Assembly: GCF_900105385.1 (NCBI RefSeq)
Contig: NZ_LT629772.1
Location: 1,922,001 to 1,986,000 of the forward strand
Length of the DNA: 64,000 nt
Source: Microlunatus soli
Lineage (GTDB): Bacteria > Actinomycetota > Actinomycetes > Propionibacteriales > Propionibacteriaceae
Direction: 5' to 3'
Positions 26,592-35,616 of this stretch are shown piece by piece. The position numbers and the translations under genes were made by a program. The notes under the pieces were generated by a model, which was not told the DNA's origin, ran no database searches, and was given only the letters and a program-made list of their open reading frames with translations. Numbering within the stretch: position 1 is the stretch's first letter; every line of letters begins with the position of its first letter.

Positions 26592-27617
26592 ATGCCAGGT
26601 CCACGCGCGACCACCAGGCCGCACGCGACGATCAAGGACGTTGCCGCGGCCGTCGGGATGTCGCCGGCCACCGTATCGCGTGCACTGGCCCGTCCGGACA
26701 TGGTGGCGTCGAGCACCGCCGAGCGGATCAGGCAAGTGGCCGATGAGCTCGGTTACTCCCCCAGCCCGCAGGCACGATGGTTGCACACCGGCCGATCCAA
26801 CGCGTTGACCCTGGTGCTGCCCGACATCACCAACCCGTTCTTCTTCGATCTGATCCGCGGCGCCCAGCACGAGGCCGCCCGGGCCGGCTACACCCAGGTG
26901 CTGGTGGACACCGAGGAATCCGCTGCCCAGGAACGGAGCCATTTGGCCGCGGCGCGGAAGACCTCCGACGGCGCAGTCCTCGGCGGCAGCCGGTTGCCCG
27001 ACACGATGCTCGGCGAATTGGCTGCCCGGTTTCCGCTGGTCAGTGTGAACCGGCGGATCCGCGGGGTCCCGAGCGTGACGATCGACACCCCTGCCGCGTT
27101 GGCGCAGGCCGTCGATCACCTCGCCGGCCTCGGCCATCGTCGGATCGCCTACCTCGGCGGTCCGGAATCGGCGTGGTTCGACGACCGGCGCTGGCAGGCG
27201 ATCAGGGCCGCGGCCGATGATCATGGTCTGACCTGCAGTCGACTCGGACACCGGGCGCCGACCATGATCGCCGGCGAAGAGGCTGTCGAGGGTGTGACCG
27301 CAGGCGACCTCACTGCGGTGATCACCTACAACGACCTGCAAGCGCTCGGGCTGATGCGCGGCCTGGAACGGCGCGGGATCGCCGTACCCGACCAGTTCAG
27401 CATCATCGGCTGCGATGACATCTTCGGCGCCGATCTGACCAAGCCCACGCTGACCACGGTGACCGGCTCGGCCGAACTGGCCGGCGAACTGGCCACCAAG
27501 GCTCTGCTCGAACGCCTCGATACCGGCAAGCCGCCGCGCAAACTACACCAGACGGCCCCCGCGCACCTGACGATCCGCGACTCCACCGCTCCCCCACCCG
27601 AAGTTGCCAGAAGGTAG
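26592..27617 (+). CDS. LacI-family transcriptional regulator
   Basis: 341 aa. HTH ATIKDVAAAVGMSPATVSRAL with hinge region LGYSPSPQARWLHTGRS, then a periplasmic-binding-like effector domain (TLVLPDITNPFFFDLIRG; GHRRIAYLGG; ITYNDLQALGLMRGL). GGAAGGAG 5 nt before ATG 26592 fixes the start. It probably senses a sugar and represses the divergent oxidoreductases. Its 3' end forms half of a long stem-loop shared with abfA. Confidence 0.93.
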   Translation: MPGPRATTRPHATIKDVAAAVGMSPATVSRALARPDMVASSTAERIRQVADELGYSPSPQARWLHTGRSNALTLVLPDITNPFFFDLIRGAQHEAARAGYTQVLVDTEESAAQERSHLAAARKTSDGAVLGGSRLPDTMLGELAARFPLVSVNRRIRGVPSVTIDTPAALAQAVDHLAGLGHRRIAYLGGPESAWFDDRRWQAIRAAADDHGLTCSRLGHRAPTMIAGEEAVEGVTAGDLTAVITYNDLQALGLMRGLERRGIAVPDQFSIIGCDDIFGADLTKPTLTTVTGSAELAGELATKALLERLDTGKPPRKLHQTAPAHLTIRDSTAPPPEVARR

Positions 27618-27662
27618 ATCGGCTACCACGCGTTGGGCAGCGCAACCACCTTCTGACAACTT
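27601..27662. terminator. Bidirectional stem-loop between convergent lacI and abfA
   Basis: Arms of 15 nt at 27601-27615 and 27648-27662 (AAGTTGCCAGAAGGT and ACCTTCTGACAACTT) pair with a single mismatch around a 32-nt loop. The left arm includes the last lacI codons. Position between convergent genes suits a two-way terminator. Confidence 0.7.
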
Positions 27663-27667
27663 CGACT

Positions 27668-29179
27668 TCAGCCGAGGGTGAGGGTGGCCCAGCTGAGGGC
27701 GGGGAGTTCGATTTCCAGCTCGGTGCCGTTGATCTTGTACGAGGTCAGTTCGGTCAGCCCGACCCGCTCTTGATCTTCGCCGGTATTGGCAGCGAACCTG
27801 TCGGCATCGCTGAGCACAAAGGCGTCCTGCACGGTTGCGCCGCCGAATGCCGTCAGGTCGACGGTGATCGTGCTCGGCGCCTGATGATCACGGTTGACCA
27901 GGAACAGGCTGCTGGTCCCGGTCTGTTGATCATGGGTGGCGGCGGCATCGATGCTGTCCACCTCCCCGTACTTGGCGGTGTCGTGGGTGTCGGAGTCGAT
28001 CCGCAGCCGCAACGATGCGCCGACAGCGCGCCGAGCGGTCTCGGCAAACGGGAAGAACGTCGTCTGCCGCCAGGCGTCGCCGCCCGGTTCGGTCATGATC
28101 GGCGCGATCACGTTGACCAGCTGGGCAAGACTGGCGGCCTTGACCCGGTCGGCGTGCCGCAACAGCGAGATCAGCAGGCCACCGACCACCACGGCGTCGG
28201 TGACGTTGTACACGTCCTCGAGGATCCGCGGCGCCTGCGGCCAGTTGTCCAGGCCACGGATCGTGTTCTTGTCCCGATCCCGCTTCTGGTACCAGACGTT
28301 CCACTCGTCGAACGAGATCATGATCGACTTGTCGTTCTTCAGCTCCGCACCGACCCCGTCGGCCACCGAGACCACCGACTCGATGAAGCGATCCATGTCG
28401 ACACCGGAGGCCAGAAAACTCTCCAGATCCCCGGGCGTCCCCTCGTAGTAGGCATGGCAGGAGATGAAGTCGACGTCGTCGTAGGTGTGCTTCAGCACCG
28501 TGTGCTCCCAGGAGCCGAAGGTCGGCATCGCCCGGTTCGAGCTCCCACAGGCGACCAGTTGGACCGACGGATCGAGCTGCCGCATCCCCTTGGCGGTCCG
28601 CGAGGCCAGCTTGCCGTAGTCCTCCGCGCTGCAGTGCCCCAGCTGCCAGGGACCGTCCATCTCGTTGCCCAGACACCACATCGTGATGCCGAACGGATCG
28701 GTTGCCCCGTTGGCGACCCGTCGATCGGAGAGGGTCGACCCGGCCGGCACGTTGCTGTATTCCAGAACGTCCACCGCATCCAGCACGCCACGGGTACCGA
28801 GGTTGAGGGCCATCATCGGCTCGACGCCGGCGGCCTTGGCCCAGGCCGCGAACTCGTGCAGGCCCACCTCATTGGTCTCCGTCGAGTGCCACGCGAGGTC
28901 GAGACGGGTCGGCCGCTCGTCCTTCGGCCCGACACCGTCCTCCCAGCGGTAGCCGGAGACGAAGTTGCCGCCCGGGTAACGGACGGTGGAGACGCCCAGC
29001 TCGCGAACCAGGTCCAGCACGTCGGCGCGGAATCCGTCCTGATCTGCCGTGCTGTGACCGGGCTCGTAGATGCCGTCGTACACACATCGGCCCAGATGCT
29101 CGACGAACGACCCGAACAGTCGACGGTCGATCGCTCCGACCTCGAAGGCGGGGTCGATCACGATTCGTGCCTTGGCCAT
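27668..29179 (-). CDS. abfA: GH51 alpha-L-arabinofuranosidase
   Basis: 503 aa, standard GH51 length. The barrel carries the acid/base Glu173 in CLGNEMDGPW and the nucleophile Glu292 in ISFDEWNVWY, nearly the same positions as in well-studied GH51 enzymes. GSFVEHLGRCVYDGIYEPG and TVRYPGGNFVSGYRWEDG are also typical. No signal peptide, so it trims imported arabino-oligosaccharides inside the cell. GAGGAG precedes ATG 29179. It probably works with the GH127 enzyme 6 kb away. Confidence 0.95.
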   Translation of the reverse strand: MAKARIVIDPAFEVGAIDRRLFGSFVEHLGRCVYDGIYEPGHSTADQDGFRADVLDLVRELGVSTVRYPGGNFVSGYRWEDGVGPKDERPTRLDLAWHSTETNEVGLHEFAAWAKAAGVEPMMALNLGTRGVLDAVDVLEYSNVPAGSTLSDRRVANGATDPFGITMWCLGNEMDGPWQLGHCSAEDYGKLASRTAKGMRQLDPSVQLVACGSSNRAMPTFGSWEHTVLKHTYDDVDFISCHAYYEGTPGDLESFLASGVDMDRFIESVVSVADGVGAELKNDKSIMISFDEWNVWYQKRDRDKNTIRGLDNWPQAPRILEDVYNVTDAVVVGGLLISLLRHADRVKAASLAQLVNVIAPIMTEPGGDAWRQTTFFPFAETARRAVGASLRLRIDSDTHDTAKYGEVDSIDAAATHDQQTGTSSLFLVNRDHQAPSTITVDLTAFGGATVQDAFVLSDADRFAANTGEDQERVGLTELTSYKINGTELEIELPALSWATLTLG

Positions 29180-29283
29180 CTGTTCTCCTCGTCTGACGTG
29201 TCGCTTGTCTGATGTGCCGCTCGTCGGGTGCCAGGCCCACTCCTGTGGCACCGCGAGCGGGATTCGGACCCAACGCTAGTACA

Positions 29284-29295
29284 TCGTTGTAACGA
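29284..29295. promoter_or_regulatory. Possible operator upstream of abfA
   Basis: TCGTTGTAACGA, 5-bp arms around GT, about 105 bp upstream of the abfA start in the gap 29180-29397. Its shape suits a LacI-family or similar dimeric repressor. It differs from the sites beside both LacI genes. Confidence 0.4.
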
Positions 29296-29397
29296 CGTCT
29301 CCCCCGCCCCTGCGCGGAAGAACCCTTCGAATCCGTCAAGTCCGCGCCACCCACTCGGCTGAACCGTCACCCACGATCCGGCTGCGACCGCACGGAC

Positions 29398-30819
29398 TCA
29401 ACCGGTGGTGACGGGGCTGCGGCTGCCGCGGTGCATTCGATGCACCCGAAGGGCCGCCACACCGACCAGCAGCAGGGCGACCACACAGCCGGCGACCGCG
29501 CGCCAGAGACCGTCGACCGCATCGCCCCTCGCGCCACCCGGGGAAGTCGCGAAGAAGACTCCACCGATCACCGCGATCCCGAGCGATCCGCCGATCTGCT
29601 GGATCGTCGACAGCGCCCCGGAAGCGGCTCCGGCGTCGACGGACGGCACCGTTGCGAGCGCAACGTCGAACAGCGGGACGATGACCAGCCCCATCCCCAC
29701 ACCACCGACGATCAACAGGACGGCCGGCCGCCACCAGGACAGTCCGCCGTCGATCACCGGCACCGCAACGGTGCCGACGACGATGATCATCGAGACGGCG
29801 AACGACAGCGCTCCGACGGCCATCACGATCGGCCCGAAGGAAGACACCAGCCGGGGCGCCATCGCGCTACCCGCCAGCGCGCCGACACTCAGCCCCAGCC
29901 AGACCAGACCCGAGTGCAGGGCATCGAATCCCAACGTCTGTTGCAGGTGGACCGTGACGACAAGGAAGAAACCGACCAGACCCGCCTGCAGGCAGAAGTT
30001 GATCACGGCACCGGACGAGAAGCCGCGATCGGCGAACAACCCGATCCGCAGCACCGGTGTCCCGCCCGTCCGTTCGACGCGACGCTGCCAGGCCACGAAG
30101 ACGACCAGCAGCGCAGGCCCGGCCAGGAGCGGCAGCACCGTCCACCAGGCCCAGCCGTGCTCGCGGCCCTCGATCAGGCCGAAGACGATGCCGAGAACGC
30201 CGGCGGTGGCGAATCCGACCCCGGGCAGATCCAGACGGACTGCCGTCATCGACCGCGTCGCCGGCACCCATCGGGCAGCGGCGATGATCAGCCCGATGCC
30301 GACCGGGACGTTGATCACGAAGATCGAACGCCAACCGATCCCGAACGCGTCCGCATCGATCAGTAGCCCGGACAGCACCGGACCGACAACGCTCGCAGTG
30401 CCGGTGATGAAGCCGACCAACCCGAAGACCGGCGCGCGGGACTCGGGCGGATAGAGCGCCTGCACACCGGCCAGCACCTGCGGCACCATGAGCCCGGCGA
30501 ACATGCCCTGCAGCGCCCGCGCCAGCACCAATACCTCCGCACCGCCGGCGATCGTCGCCGTCATCGATGCAGCAGTGAAGCCCACCACGCCGACCAGGAA
30601 GACCCGTCGGATGCCGACAAGATCACCGAGTCGCCCGCCAGTCACCAGGGTTGCCGCCAGACCGAGCGTGTAGGCCGCCACCAGCCATTCCACAGCCGCC
30701 GCAGAGGCTCGCAGATCGGCCTGGATGGACGGCAACGCGACGTTGACCACGGTGGTGTCCATCAGGTCCATGAAGTTGGCGACGATCAGCACCACCATCG
30801 CCGGCCGTGGATTGCGCAT
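29398..30819 (-). CDS. MFS drug-efflux transporter, DHA2 (EmrB/QacA) family
   Basis: 473 aa with 14 predicted membrane segments. NFMDLMDTTVVNVALPSIQADL (motif D1 region), GGRLGDLVGIRRVF (motif A), ARALQGMFAGLMVPQ (motif B) and GPVLSGLLID (motif C) are typical of proton-driven multidrug exporters. ATG 30819 gives the usual N terminus. It is divergent from a MarR regulator with two palindromic operators between them, so expression is probably induced by the exported compound. Confidence 0.93.
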   Translation of the reverse strand: MRNPRPAMVVLIVANFMDLMDTTVVNVALPSIQADLRASAAAVEWLVAAYTLGLAATLVTGGRLGDLVGIRRVFLVGVVGFTAASMTATIAGGAEVLVLARALQGMFAGLMVPQVLAGVQALYPPESRAPVFGLVGFITGTASVVGPVLSGLLIDADAFGIGWRSIFVINVPVGIGLIIAAARWVPATRSMTAVRLDLPGVGFATAGVLGIVFGLIEGREHGWAWWTVLPLLAGPALLVVFVAWQRRVERTGGTPVLRIGLFADRGFSSGAVINFCLQAGLVGFFLVVTVHLQQTLGFDALHSGLVWLGLSVGALAGSAMAPRLVSSFGPIVMAVGALSFAVSMIIVVGTVAVPVIDGGLSWWRPAVLLIVGGVGMGLVIVPLFDVALATVPSVDAGAASGALSTIQQIGGSLGIAVIGGVFFATSPGGARGDAVDGLWRAVAGCVVALLLVGVAALRVHRMHRGSRSPVTTG

Positions 30820-30837
30820 CCGAGCCTCCGAAACTAG

Positions 30838-30887
30838 TTCCATTTTGGAATTACTCTCGTACGATAGCATGTTCTTCCAGAATGGAA
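30838..30887. promoter_or_regulatory. Twin MarR operators
   Basis: Two 13-bp palindromes of the form TTCCA-N3-TGGAA: TTCCATTTTGGAA (30838-30850) and TTCCAGAATGGAA (30875-30887), centres 37 bp apart, themselves inside a larger inverted repeat. They lie between the divergent MFS and marR genes. Confidence 0.82.
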
Positions 30888-30903
30888 TTAGTTTGGAGGG
30901 GGC

Positions 30904-31353
30904 ATGACCGTCCGATCACAGGCGGAGCTCACGATCCGCGACCGGTTCCAGCAGCTGGTGCCGCAGATGATCCTGCTGCACGAGCGCGTCGCCAAGGAGA
31001 TGGGGCTGTCCGCGGTCGCCCTGCAGGCACTGCATCTGATCGACCTGCACGACGGACCGATCTCACCGACCGAGCTGAGCAAGAGCAGCGGATTGCCGCG
31101 AAGCACCGTGGCCAGAGTTCTGGCCGCCTTGGAGTCCGACGGCTACGTACGGCGGACCGAGGTACCCGGCGACGGGCGCCGCGCCCTGATCAGCTCGGCG
31201 CCCAAGGCACGTACTGTCGGCACCCGATTCGATCTGTACGCCGACGCGATGCGTGCGGTCAGCGCGGACTTCTCCGCCACCGAGCTGGCCGTCATCGCGC
31301 GCTACTGGGATGCCCTGCTGCAAGCGGTCGAGGACCGGGCAGCCGATAATTGA
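30904..31353 (+). CDS. MarR-family transcriptional regulator
   Basis: 149 aa. Winged helix with PISPTELSKSSGLPRSTVARVLAALESDGYVRRTEVPGDGRR, quoted here as continuous family pattern in separate parts: helix SGLPRSTVARVLAALE and wing VPGDGRR. N- and C-terminal helices form the dimer interface. GGAGGGGG directly precedes ATG 30904. Controls the divergent efflux pump through the twin sites; a KduD-like gene follows 32 bp downstream and may be cotranscribed. Confidence 0.92.
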   Translation: MTVRSQAELTIRDRFQQLVPQMILLHERVAKEMGLSAVALQALHLIDLHDGPISPTELSKSSGLPRSTVARVLAALESDGYVRRTEVPGDGRRALISSAPKARTVGTRFDLYADAMRAVSADFSATELAVIARYWDALLQAVEDRAADN

Positions 31354-31385
31354 GCTCCAGTCACCGATGCGAGGATTGAGGAGCA

Positions 31386-32144
31386 ATGGCATCCAGCCCA
31401 TTCGACCTGACCGGCCGGACGGCCCTGGTCACCGGCGGCGGCCGCGGACTCGGTCGGGGTATGAGCTCCGGTCTGCTCGCTGCCGGCGCCGACGTGATCA
31501 CGGCGCAACGCGGCAGCGTCGACGATGACCTTGTCCAGTACGCCACCGAGCTGGGCCGCAGCATCACTCCGCTGACACTCGATCTCGGCGAACCGGATCA
31601 GATCGACTCCGCGATCACCGAGCTGCTCGCCGAGCAGCGGATCGACATCCTGATCAACAACGCCGGCATGCAGTATCGGGAGGACGCCGTCGACTTCGAT
31701 CTCACCCAGTTCGATCGGGTGCTGTCGATCAACATGCGATCGGTCTTCCAGCTCAGTCAGCTGATCGCCCGGCCGATGCTCGAACGCGGCCACGGTAAGA
31801 TCATCAACATCGCCTCGATGGTGAGCTTCTCCGGAGGCTACCGGGTGCCCGCGTACGCGGCCAGCAAGGGCGCCATCGCTCAGCTCACCAAAGCCTGCTG
31901 CAACGAGTGGGCCGGCCGTGGTGTCAACGTGAACGCTATCGCCCCCGGCTACATGGCCACCGACATGAACGAAGCGCTGCTGGCCGACGAACAGCGCAAC
32001 GACGAGATCACCGCGCGGATCCCGGCCGGTCGCTGGGGCACACCGGACGACATGGCCGGCACCGCCGTCTTCCTCTCCTCATCCGCCGCGGACTACCTGA
32101 ACGGAGCGATCATCCCCGTCGACGGCGGCTGGCTCGCCCGCTGA
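31386..32144 (+). CDS. kduD: KduD-like 2-dehydro-3-deoxy-D-gluconate 5-dehydrogenase (SDR)
   Basis: 252 aa classical SDR. TGGGRGLG cofactor loop, NNAG, the catalytic YAASKG, and the long KduD-like block ending VNVNAIAPGYMATDMN and RIPAGRWGTPDD. KduD acts in breakdown of pectin-derived uronates, converting the 2,5-diketo form to 2-dehydro-3-deoxygluconate. GAGGAG precedes ATG 31386. Its location beside arabinan genes fits pectin use, though no other uronate genes are in the window, so the substrate is only likely. Confidence 0.85.
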   Translation: MASSPFDLTGRTALVTGGGRGLGRGMSSGLLAAGADVITAQRGSVDDDLVQYATELGRSITPLTLDLGEPDQIDSAITELLAEQRIDILINNAGMQYREDAVDFDLTQFDRVLSINMRSVFQLSQLIARPMLERGHGKIINIASMVSFSGGYRVPAYAASKGAIAQLTKACCNEWAGRGVNVNAIAPGYMATDMNEALLADEQRNDEITARIPAGRWGTPDDMAGTAVFLSSSAADYLNGAIIPVDGGWLAR

Positions 32145-32171
32145 ACCACCTTCTCCTCGAACCCCATAGCT

Positions 32172-32199
32172 TCTCGCACCCTTGACAACGGGTGCGAGA
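32172..32199. terminator. Perfect 10-bp stem-loop between convergent genes
   Basis: TCTCGCACCC (32172-32181) and GGGTGCGAGA (32190-32199) pair perfectly around an 8-nt loop with TTGACAAC. It lies between the convergent kduD and permease genes. The same CGCACCCTTGACA wording recurs in the larger stem-loop at 40 kb. Confidence 0.7.
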
Positions 32200-32239
32200 T
32201 GCGGCAAAGAGCGAAAGATCTCGGGCACGGGTCGGAGGC

Positions 32240-33199
32240 TCAGTTCTTCATGCCGGTCAGCGTGACACCTTCGACGAAGTAGCGCTGCAGCACGAAGAAC
32301 AGGATGATGATCGGCAGGATGATCACCGTCGAAGCAGCCATCAGGAAGCCCCACTGCGCGGTGTAGTTGCCCTGGAACGACGCCAGCCCCAGTGCGAGCG
32401 TGAACTTGTTGTCGTCACTGAGATAGAGCAGGGGTCCGAGGAAGTCGTTCCAGACACCGATGAAGGTGAAGATCACGACGACCACCACCACCGGCTTGGA
32501 CAGCGGCATGATGATCGTCCAGAACACCCGCCACGGTGATGCACCGTCGATGTACGCCGCCTCATCGAGCTCGAACGGGATGGTCAGGAAGAACTGCCGC
32601 ATCAGGAAGATGTTGAACACCCCACCGCCTGCGCCGGCAAACCAGGCCGGCACCGTCAACGGCAGAAAGGTGTTCAGCGCGGACAACTCGCTCCACATGA
32701 TGAAGGTCGGGATCAGGGTGACCGCGTACGGCAGCATCACACTGGTCAGCAGAATGGCGAAGACGACGTTACGGCCGCGCCAACGAAGCCGGGCGAAGCT
32801 GAACGCCGTGATCGCACAGGTGAGCACGGTGCCGGTGACCACGACGACCTCGATGATCATCGTGTTCAACAGATACAACGCAAAGGGCTGTGCCGTCAGC
32901 GCGCCACTGAAGTTGTCCCACGCGAACGGCCGTGGCCACCATTCCGGCGGCGAGACGAAGATCTGATTGTTGGTCATCAGCGCACTGCGGACCAACCAGA
33001 CGAACGGAATGATCATGGCGATCGCACCGAAGATCAGAACGGCCCAGAGCAGCACCCGGCCGACGGCCGACCTGCCCCCACGACGTGGTCGGTCACCGGC
33101 GAGGCCGCCGGTCGGCGCCACCCGCCCGGATCGCTTGGTGGCCCGCCGACTCTCAGGAGCCGCTTCGGTATCTGCAGGTGTCGTTGACAGCTGACTCAT
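32240..33199 (-). CDS. ABC sugar importer permease, CUT1 MalG/AraQ type
   Basis: 319 aa. A polar Arg/Thr-rich N terminus (about 45 residues) and six membrane helices. EAA loop DEAAYIDGASPWRVFWTIIMPLS; C-terminal VEGVTLTGMKN is the classical MalG-type end. ATG 33199 overlaps the stop of the MalF-type permease by 4 bp. Third gene of the SBP-permease-permease operon that serves the arabinose-glycan locus. Confidence 0.92.
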   Translation of the reverse strand: MSQLSTTPADTEAAPESRRATKRSGRVAPTGGLAGDRPRRGGRSAVGRVLLWAVLIFGAIAMIIPFVWLVRSALMTNNQIFVSPPEWWPRPFAWDNFSGALTAQPFALYLLNTMIIEVVVVTGTVLTCAITAFSFARLRWRGRNVVFAILLTSVMLPYAVTLIPTFIMWSELSALNTFLPLTVPAWFAGAGGGVFNIFLMRQFFLTIPFELDEAAYIDGASPWRVFWTIIMPLSKPVVVVVVIFTFIGVWNDFLGPLLYLSDDNKFTLALGLASFQGNYTAQWGFLMAASTVIILPIIILFFVLQRYFVEGVTLTGMKN

Positions 33200-34143
33200 C
33201 GGGCTCCACCCATCTCGTAATAGACCCATCGCCGGGCGTTGCGGAACAGCAGCACCGTGATGATCAGCACAATCACGAAGAGCACCCAGGCCAGCGCAGC
33301 GGCATAGCCCATCTGCCCCTCGGTGAAGGCCTTGCGGTAGAGGTAGTAGATGTAGAACAACGTCGCGTTGTTCGGCCCGCCCTGGGTCATCACGTAGGCC
33401 TGGTTGAAGACCTGGAAGGTTCCGATCACACCGGTCACCAGGTTGTAGAAGATCGTCGGGGTCATGAATGGCAGCGTGACGTGGCGGAATCGCTCCCAGG
33501 TCCCGGCACCGTCGATCGAAGCGGCCTCCAGGAGCTGCCGCGGGATCCCCTGCAGCCCGGCCAGGAAGATCACCATGGCATTGCCGAAGCCCCATGTGCT
33601 CATCAGGATCAGGGACGGGATCGCCGCTCGTTCACTGTAGATCCATTGTGACGTGGGCAATCCCGCACCGCGGAGCAGTGAGTTGAGCAGGCCGAAGTCG
33701 GGATTGAAGATCCAGATCCAGAGCACCGCGCTGGCGATCGCTGGGACGAGTGTCGGAAGGTAATAGACCGTCCGCCACAGCAAAAGTCCGCGGACCTTCT
33801 GGTTGAGCAGCAGTGCGACGACGAAGCCGACCAGCAGCACCAACGGCACCGAACCGACGGTGTAGTAGGTGGTGACGCTCAACGACTTCCAGAACAGCTC
33901 ATCGTGCGCGAGTCTGCGATAGTTGTCCACCCCGATGAACTTCGGAGCCCGCCCGATCGTCCAGTCGGTCGCACTGAACACCCCGGACGCGATCATCGGG
34001 CCGATCGTGAAGATCAGGAAACCGGCGATCGCCGGCAGTGCGAAGATCCAACCCCATCGCTGTTCGAGCCTGACCAGCCCCGATGCCCGCCGGCGGACGC
34101 CGGGCGTCGGCGCCCGGCCCGCGTGCACTGTTTCGGCGGCCAT
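33196..34143 (-). CDS. ABC sugar importer permease, CUT1 MalF/AraP type
   Basis: 315 aa, six membrane helices. LPAIAGFLIFTIGPMIASG near the start, EAA loop EAASIDGAGTWERFRHVTLP, and the QAYVMTQGGPNNAT signature of MalF-type subunits. AGGA stands 6 nt before ATG 34143, which overlaps the SBP stop (TGATG); GTG 34146 is an alternative. Partner of the downstream MalG-type permease. Confidence 0.92.
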   Translation of the reverse strand: MAAETVHAGRAPTPGVRRRASGLVRLEQRWGWIFALPAIAGFLIFTIGPMIASGVFSATDWTIGRAPKFIGVDNYRRLAHDELFWKSLSVTTYYTVGSVPLVLLVGFVVALLLNQKVRGLLLWRTVYYLPTLVPAIASAVLWIWIFNPDFGLLNSLLRGAGLPTSQWIYSERAAIPSLILMSTWGFGNAMVIFLAGLQGIPRQLLEAASIDGAGTWERFRHVTLPFMTPTIFYNLVTGVIGTFQVFNQAYVMTQGGPNNATLFYIYYLYRKAFTEGQMGYAAALAWVLFVIVLIITVLLFRNARRWVYYEMGGAR

Positions 34144-35528
34144 CACAGGTCCTGCTGCGGATACCGACCCTTGAGCAGAGCGGTCACCTTCGGCGCCAAA
34201 GCCTTGCAGACCTCGGCGGCCTTCTTCTTGCCCTGATCGATCTGCTGCAGCGCCGGAGTCAGCACCTCGTTGATCGCGTCACTGTTCTTGATGCTCTGAC
34301 TCCAGGTGCCGACGGAGTTGTTCACCGTGTAGTCGACCGCCGCGGTCCGATACTCAGCGGGGTGGACGTCGTTCTTGGTCCACAGGTCGATGTCCTTGTC
34401 CTCGGTGTAGTACTTCTTGTCCAACGGCATCCAGAGCCCGTCGGAGAACAGATCGACCTGCGCCGGATCGTTGTGGTACATGTACAACTCCATCGCCAGG
34501 TCCTTGTCCTGGGTGTCGGCGAAGACGGAGGTCGCCCCACCCTGACCGATGGTGACCGGCTTGTCGTACTTGGGCAGTACTCCGACTCCGTAGTCAAGAT
34601 CACTCTGGGCCAGGTCGAGCAACGTCCATTGCCCGTCGGCGACCATCGCGATCCGCTTGGTCTGCAACTGCACCGTTGTGGAGGGCGCGTTGTTGCCGAG
34701 CTGGGTGGCAGTGGGCGCAACGTGATACTTGTAGGCCAGGTCGGCGATGTTCTGATAGACCTTGATCACTTCGGGCGTGTCCAGCAGGCTCTTGGTGCCG
34801 TCCTCGTTGAAGAGATCGGCCCCCTGGCTGCGGATCATCGCCTCGGCGTTCAGCCAGCTGACGGCGCCGAACGAGCAACCGAACTGTCTGATCTTGGTCG
34901 GGTCGAAGCCCGACTCGTCGGCACGTTTCCCCTTCTGATCGATGGTCAGCTTGTGTGCGGTCTCGACGAAGTCGTCCCAACTCCAGGCCTTGTCCGCTTC
35001 AGCCGGCGGGTCCTTGACACCTGCATCCTTGAGGACCTTGCGGTTGTACCACAGCAGTTGGACCTCGTTGGCGGTCTGCGAGCCGAGCAGCTTGTCCTTG
35101 CCGTACCAGAAGTAGGACGACGGCAGTCGGTCCTTCAGACCCGGGTACTTGTCGATGTAGTCGTAGAGGTTGAGCAGCTTCCCGCTTTCGGCCAGTCGGA
35201 ACGCCGTCGATGCGCCGAGGTAGGCGACATCCGGGGAACGATTGCTGGCGACCAGGGTGTTGAGCTTGGTCTCGTAGTCAGACGGAGTGAAGAGCGCCTT
35301 GGTCGTGACGCCCTTGTGTTTGGATTCGAACCCGTCCAGCATCTTCTGTACGGCTGTCTTCTCGAAGGTCGACCCCCAGTACATGAACTGGAGCTCCTTG
35401 CTGCTGCCGGCACCGGTGACGCTCTCTCCGTTGCAGGCAGCCAGGCTGGACACAGCAGCGCCGGCGGCAGTCAAGCCGCCGAGCCGCAGCAGATCTCGAC
35501 GGCTGGGCCGCCACTTCGGTACCGACAC
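34143..35528 (-). CDS. Sugar-binding lipoprotein of CUT1 importer
   Basis: 461 aa, SBP_bac_1 fold. Signal PSRRDLLRLGGLTAAGAA with twin arginines and a lipobox-like SLAAC suggests Tat-exported lipoprotein. Mature region begins KELQFMYWGSTFEKTAVQ, usual for this family. AAAGGAG lies 8 nt before GTG 35528, which gives a compact signal peptide. The genes around it (GH127, GH51, LacI) point to an arabinose-containing oligosaccharide as ligand (inference). Confidence 0.92.
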   Translation of the reverse strand: MSVPKWRPSRRDLLRLGGLTAAGAAVSSLAACNGESVTGAGSSKELQFMYWGSTFEKTAVQKMLDGFESKHKGVTTKALFTPSDYETKLNTLVASNRSPDVAYLGASTAFRLAESGKLLNLYDYIDKYPGLKDRLPSSYFWYGKDKLLGSQTANEVQLLWYNRKVLKDAGVKDPPAEADKAWSWDDFVETAHKLTIDQKGKRADESGFDPTKIRQFGCSFGAVSWLNAEAMIRSQGADLFNEDGTKSLLDTPEVIKVYQNIADLAYKYHVAPTATQLGNNAPSTTVQLQTKRIAMVADGQWTLLDLAQSDLDYGVGVLPKYDKPVTIGQGGATSVFADTQDKDLAMELYMYHNDPAQVDLFSDGLWMPLDKKYYTEDKDIDLWTKNDVHPAEYRTAAVDYTVNNSVGTWSQSIKNSDAINEVLTPALQQIDQGKKKAAEVCKALAPKVTALLKGRYPQQDL

Positions 35529-35616
35529 TGCAGTTCTCCTTTGAACATTGAGTGATGCCGCCCGAGGTTCGGATGATGGCTGCGTCGGCAACCATCACCA
35601 CGACGATCGAGCGAAG

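Noticed and set aside
29320-29340. TTCGAATCC as part of a tRNA T-arm
   Set aside because: No matching acceptor, D-arm or anticodon stem around it.
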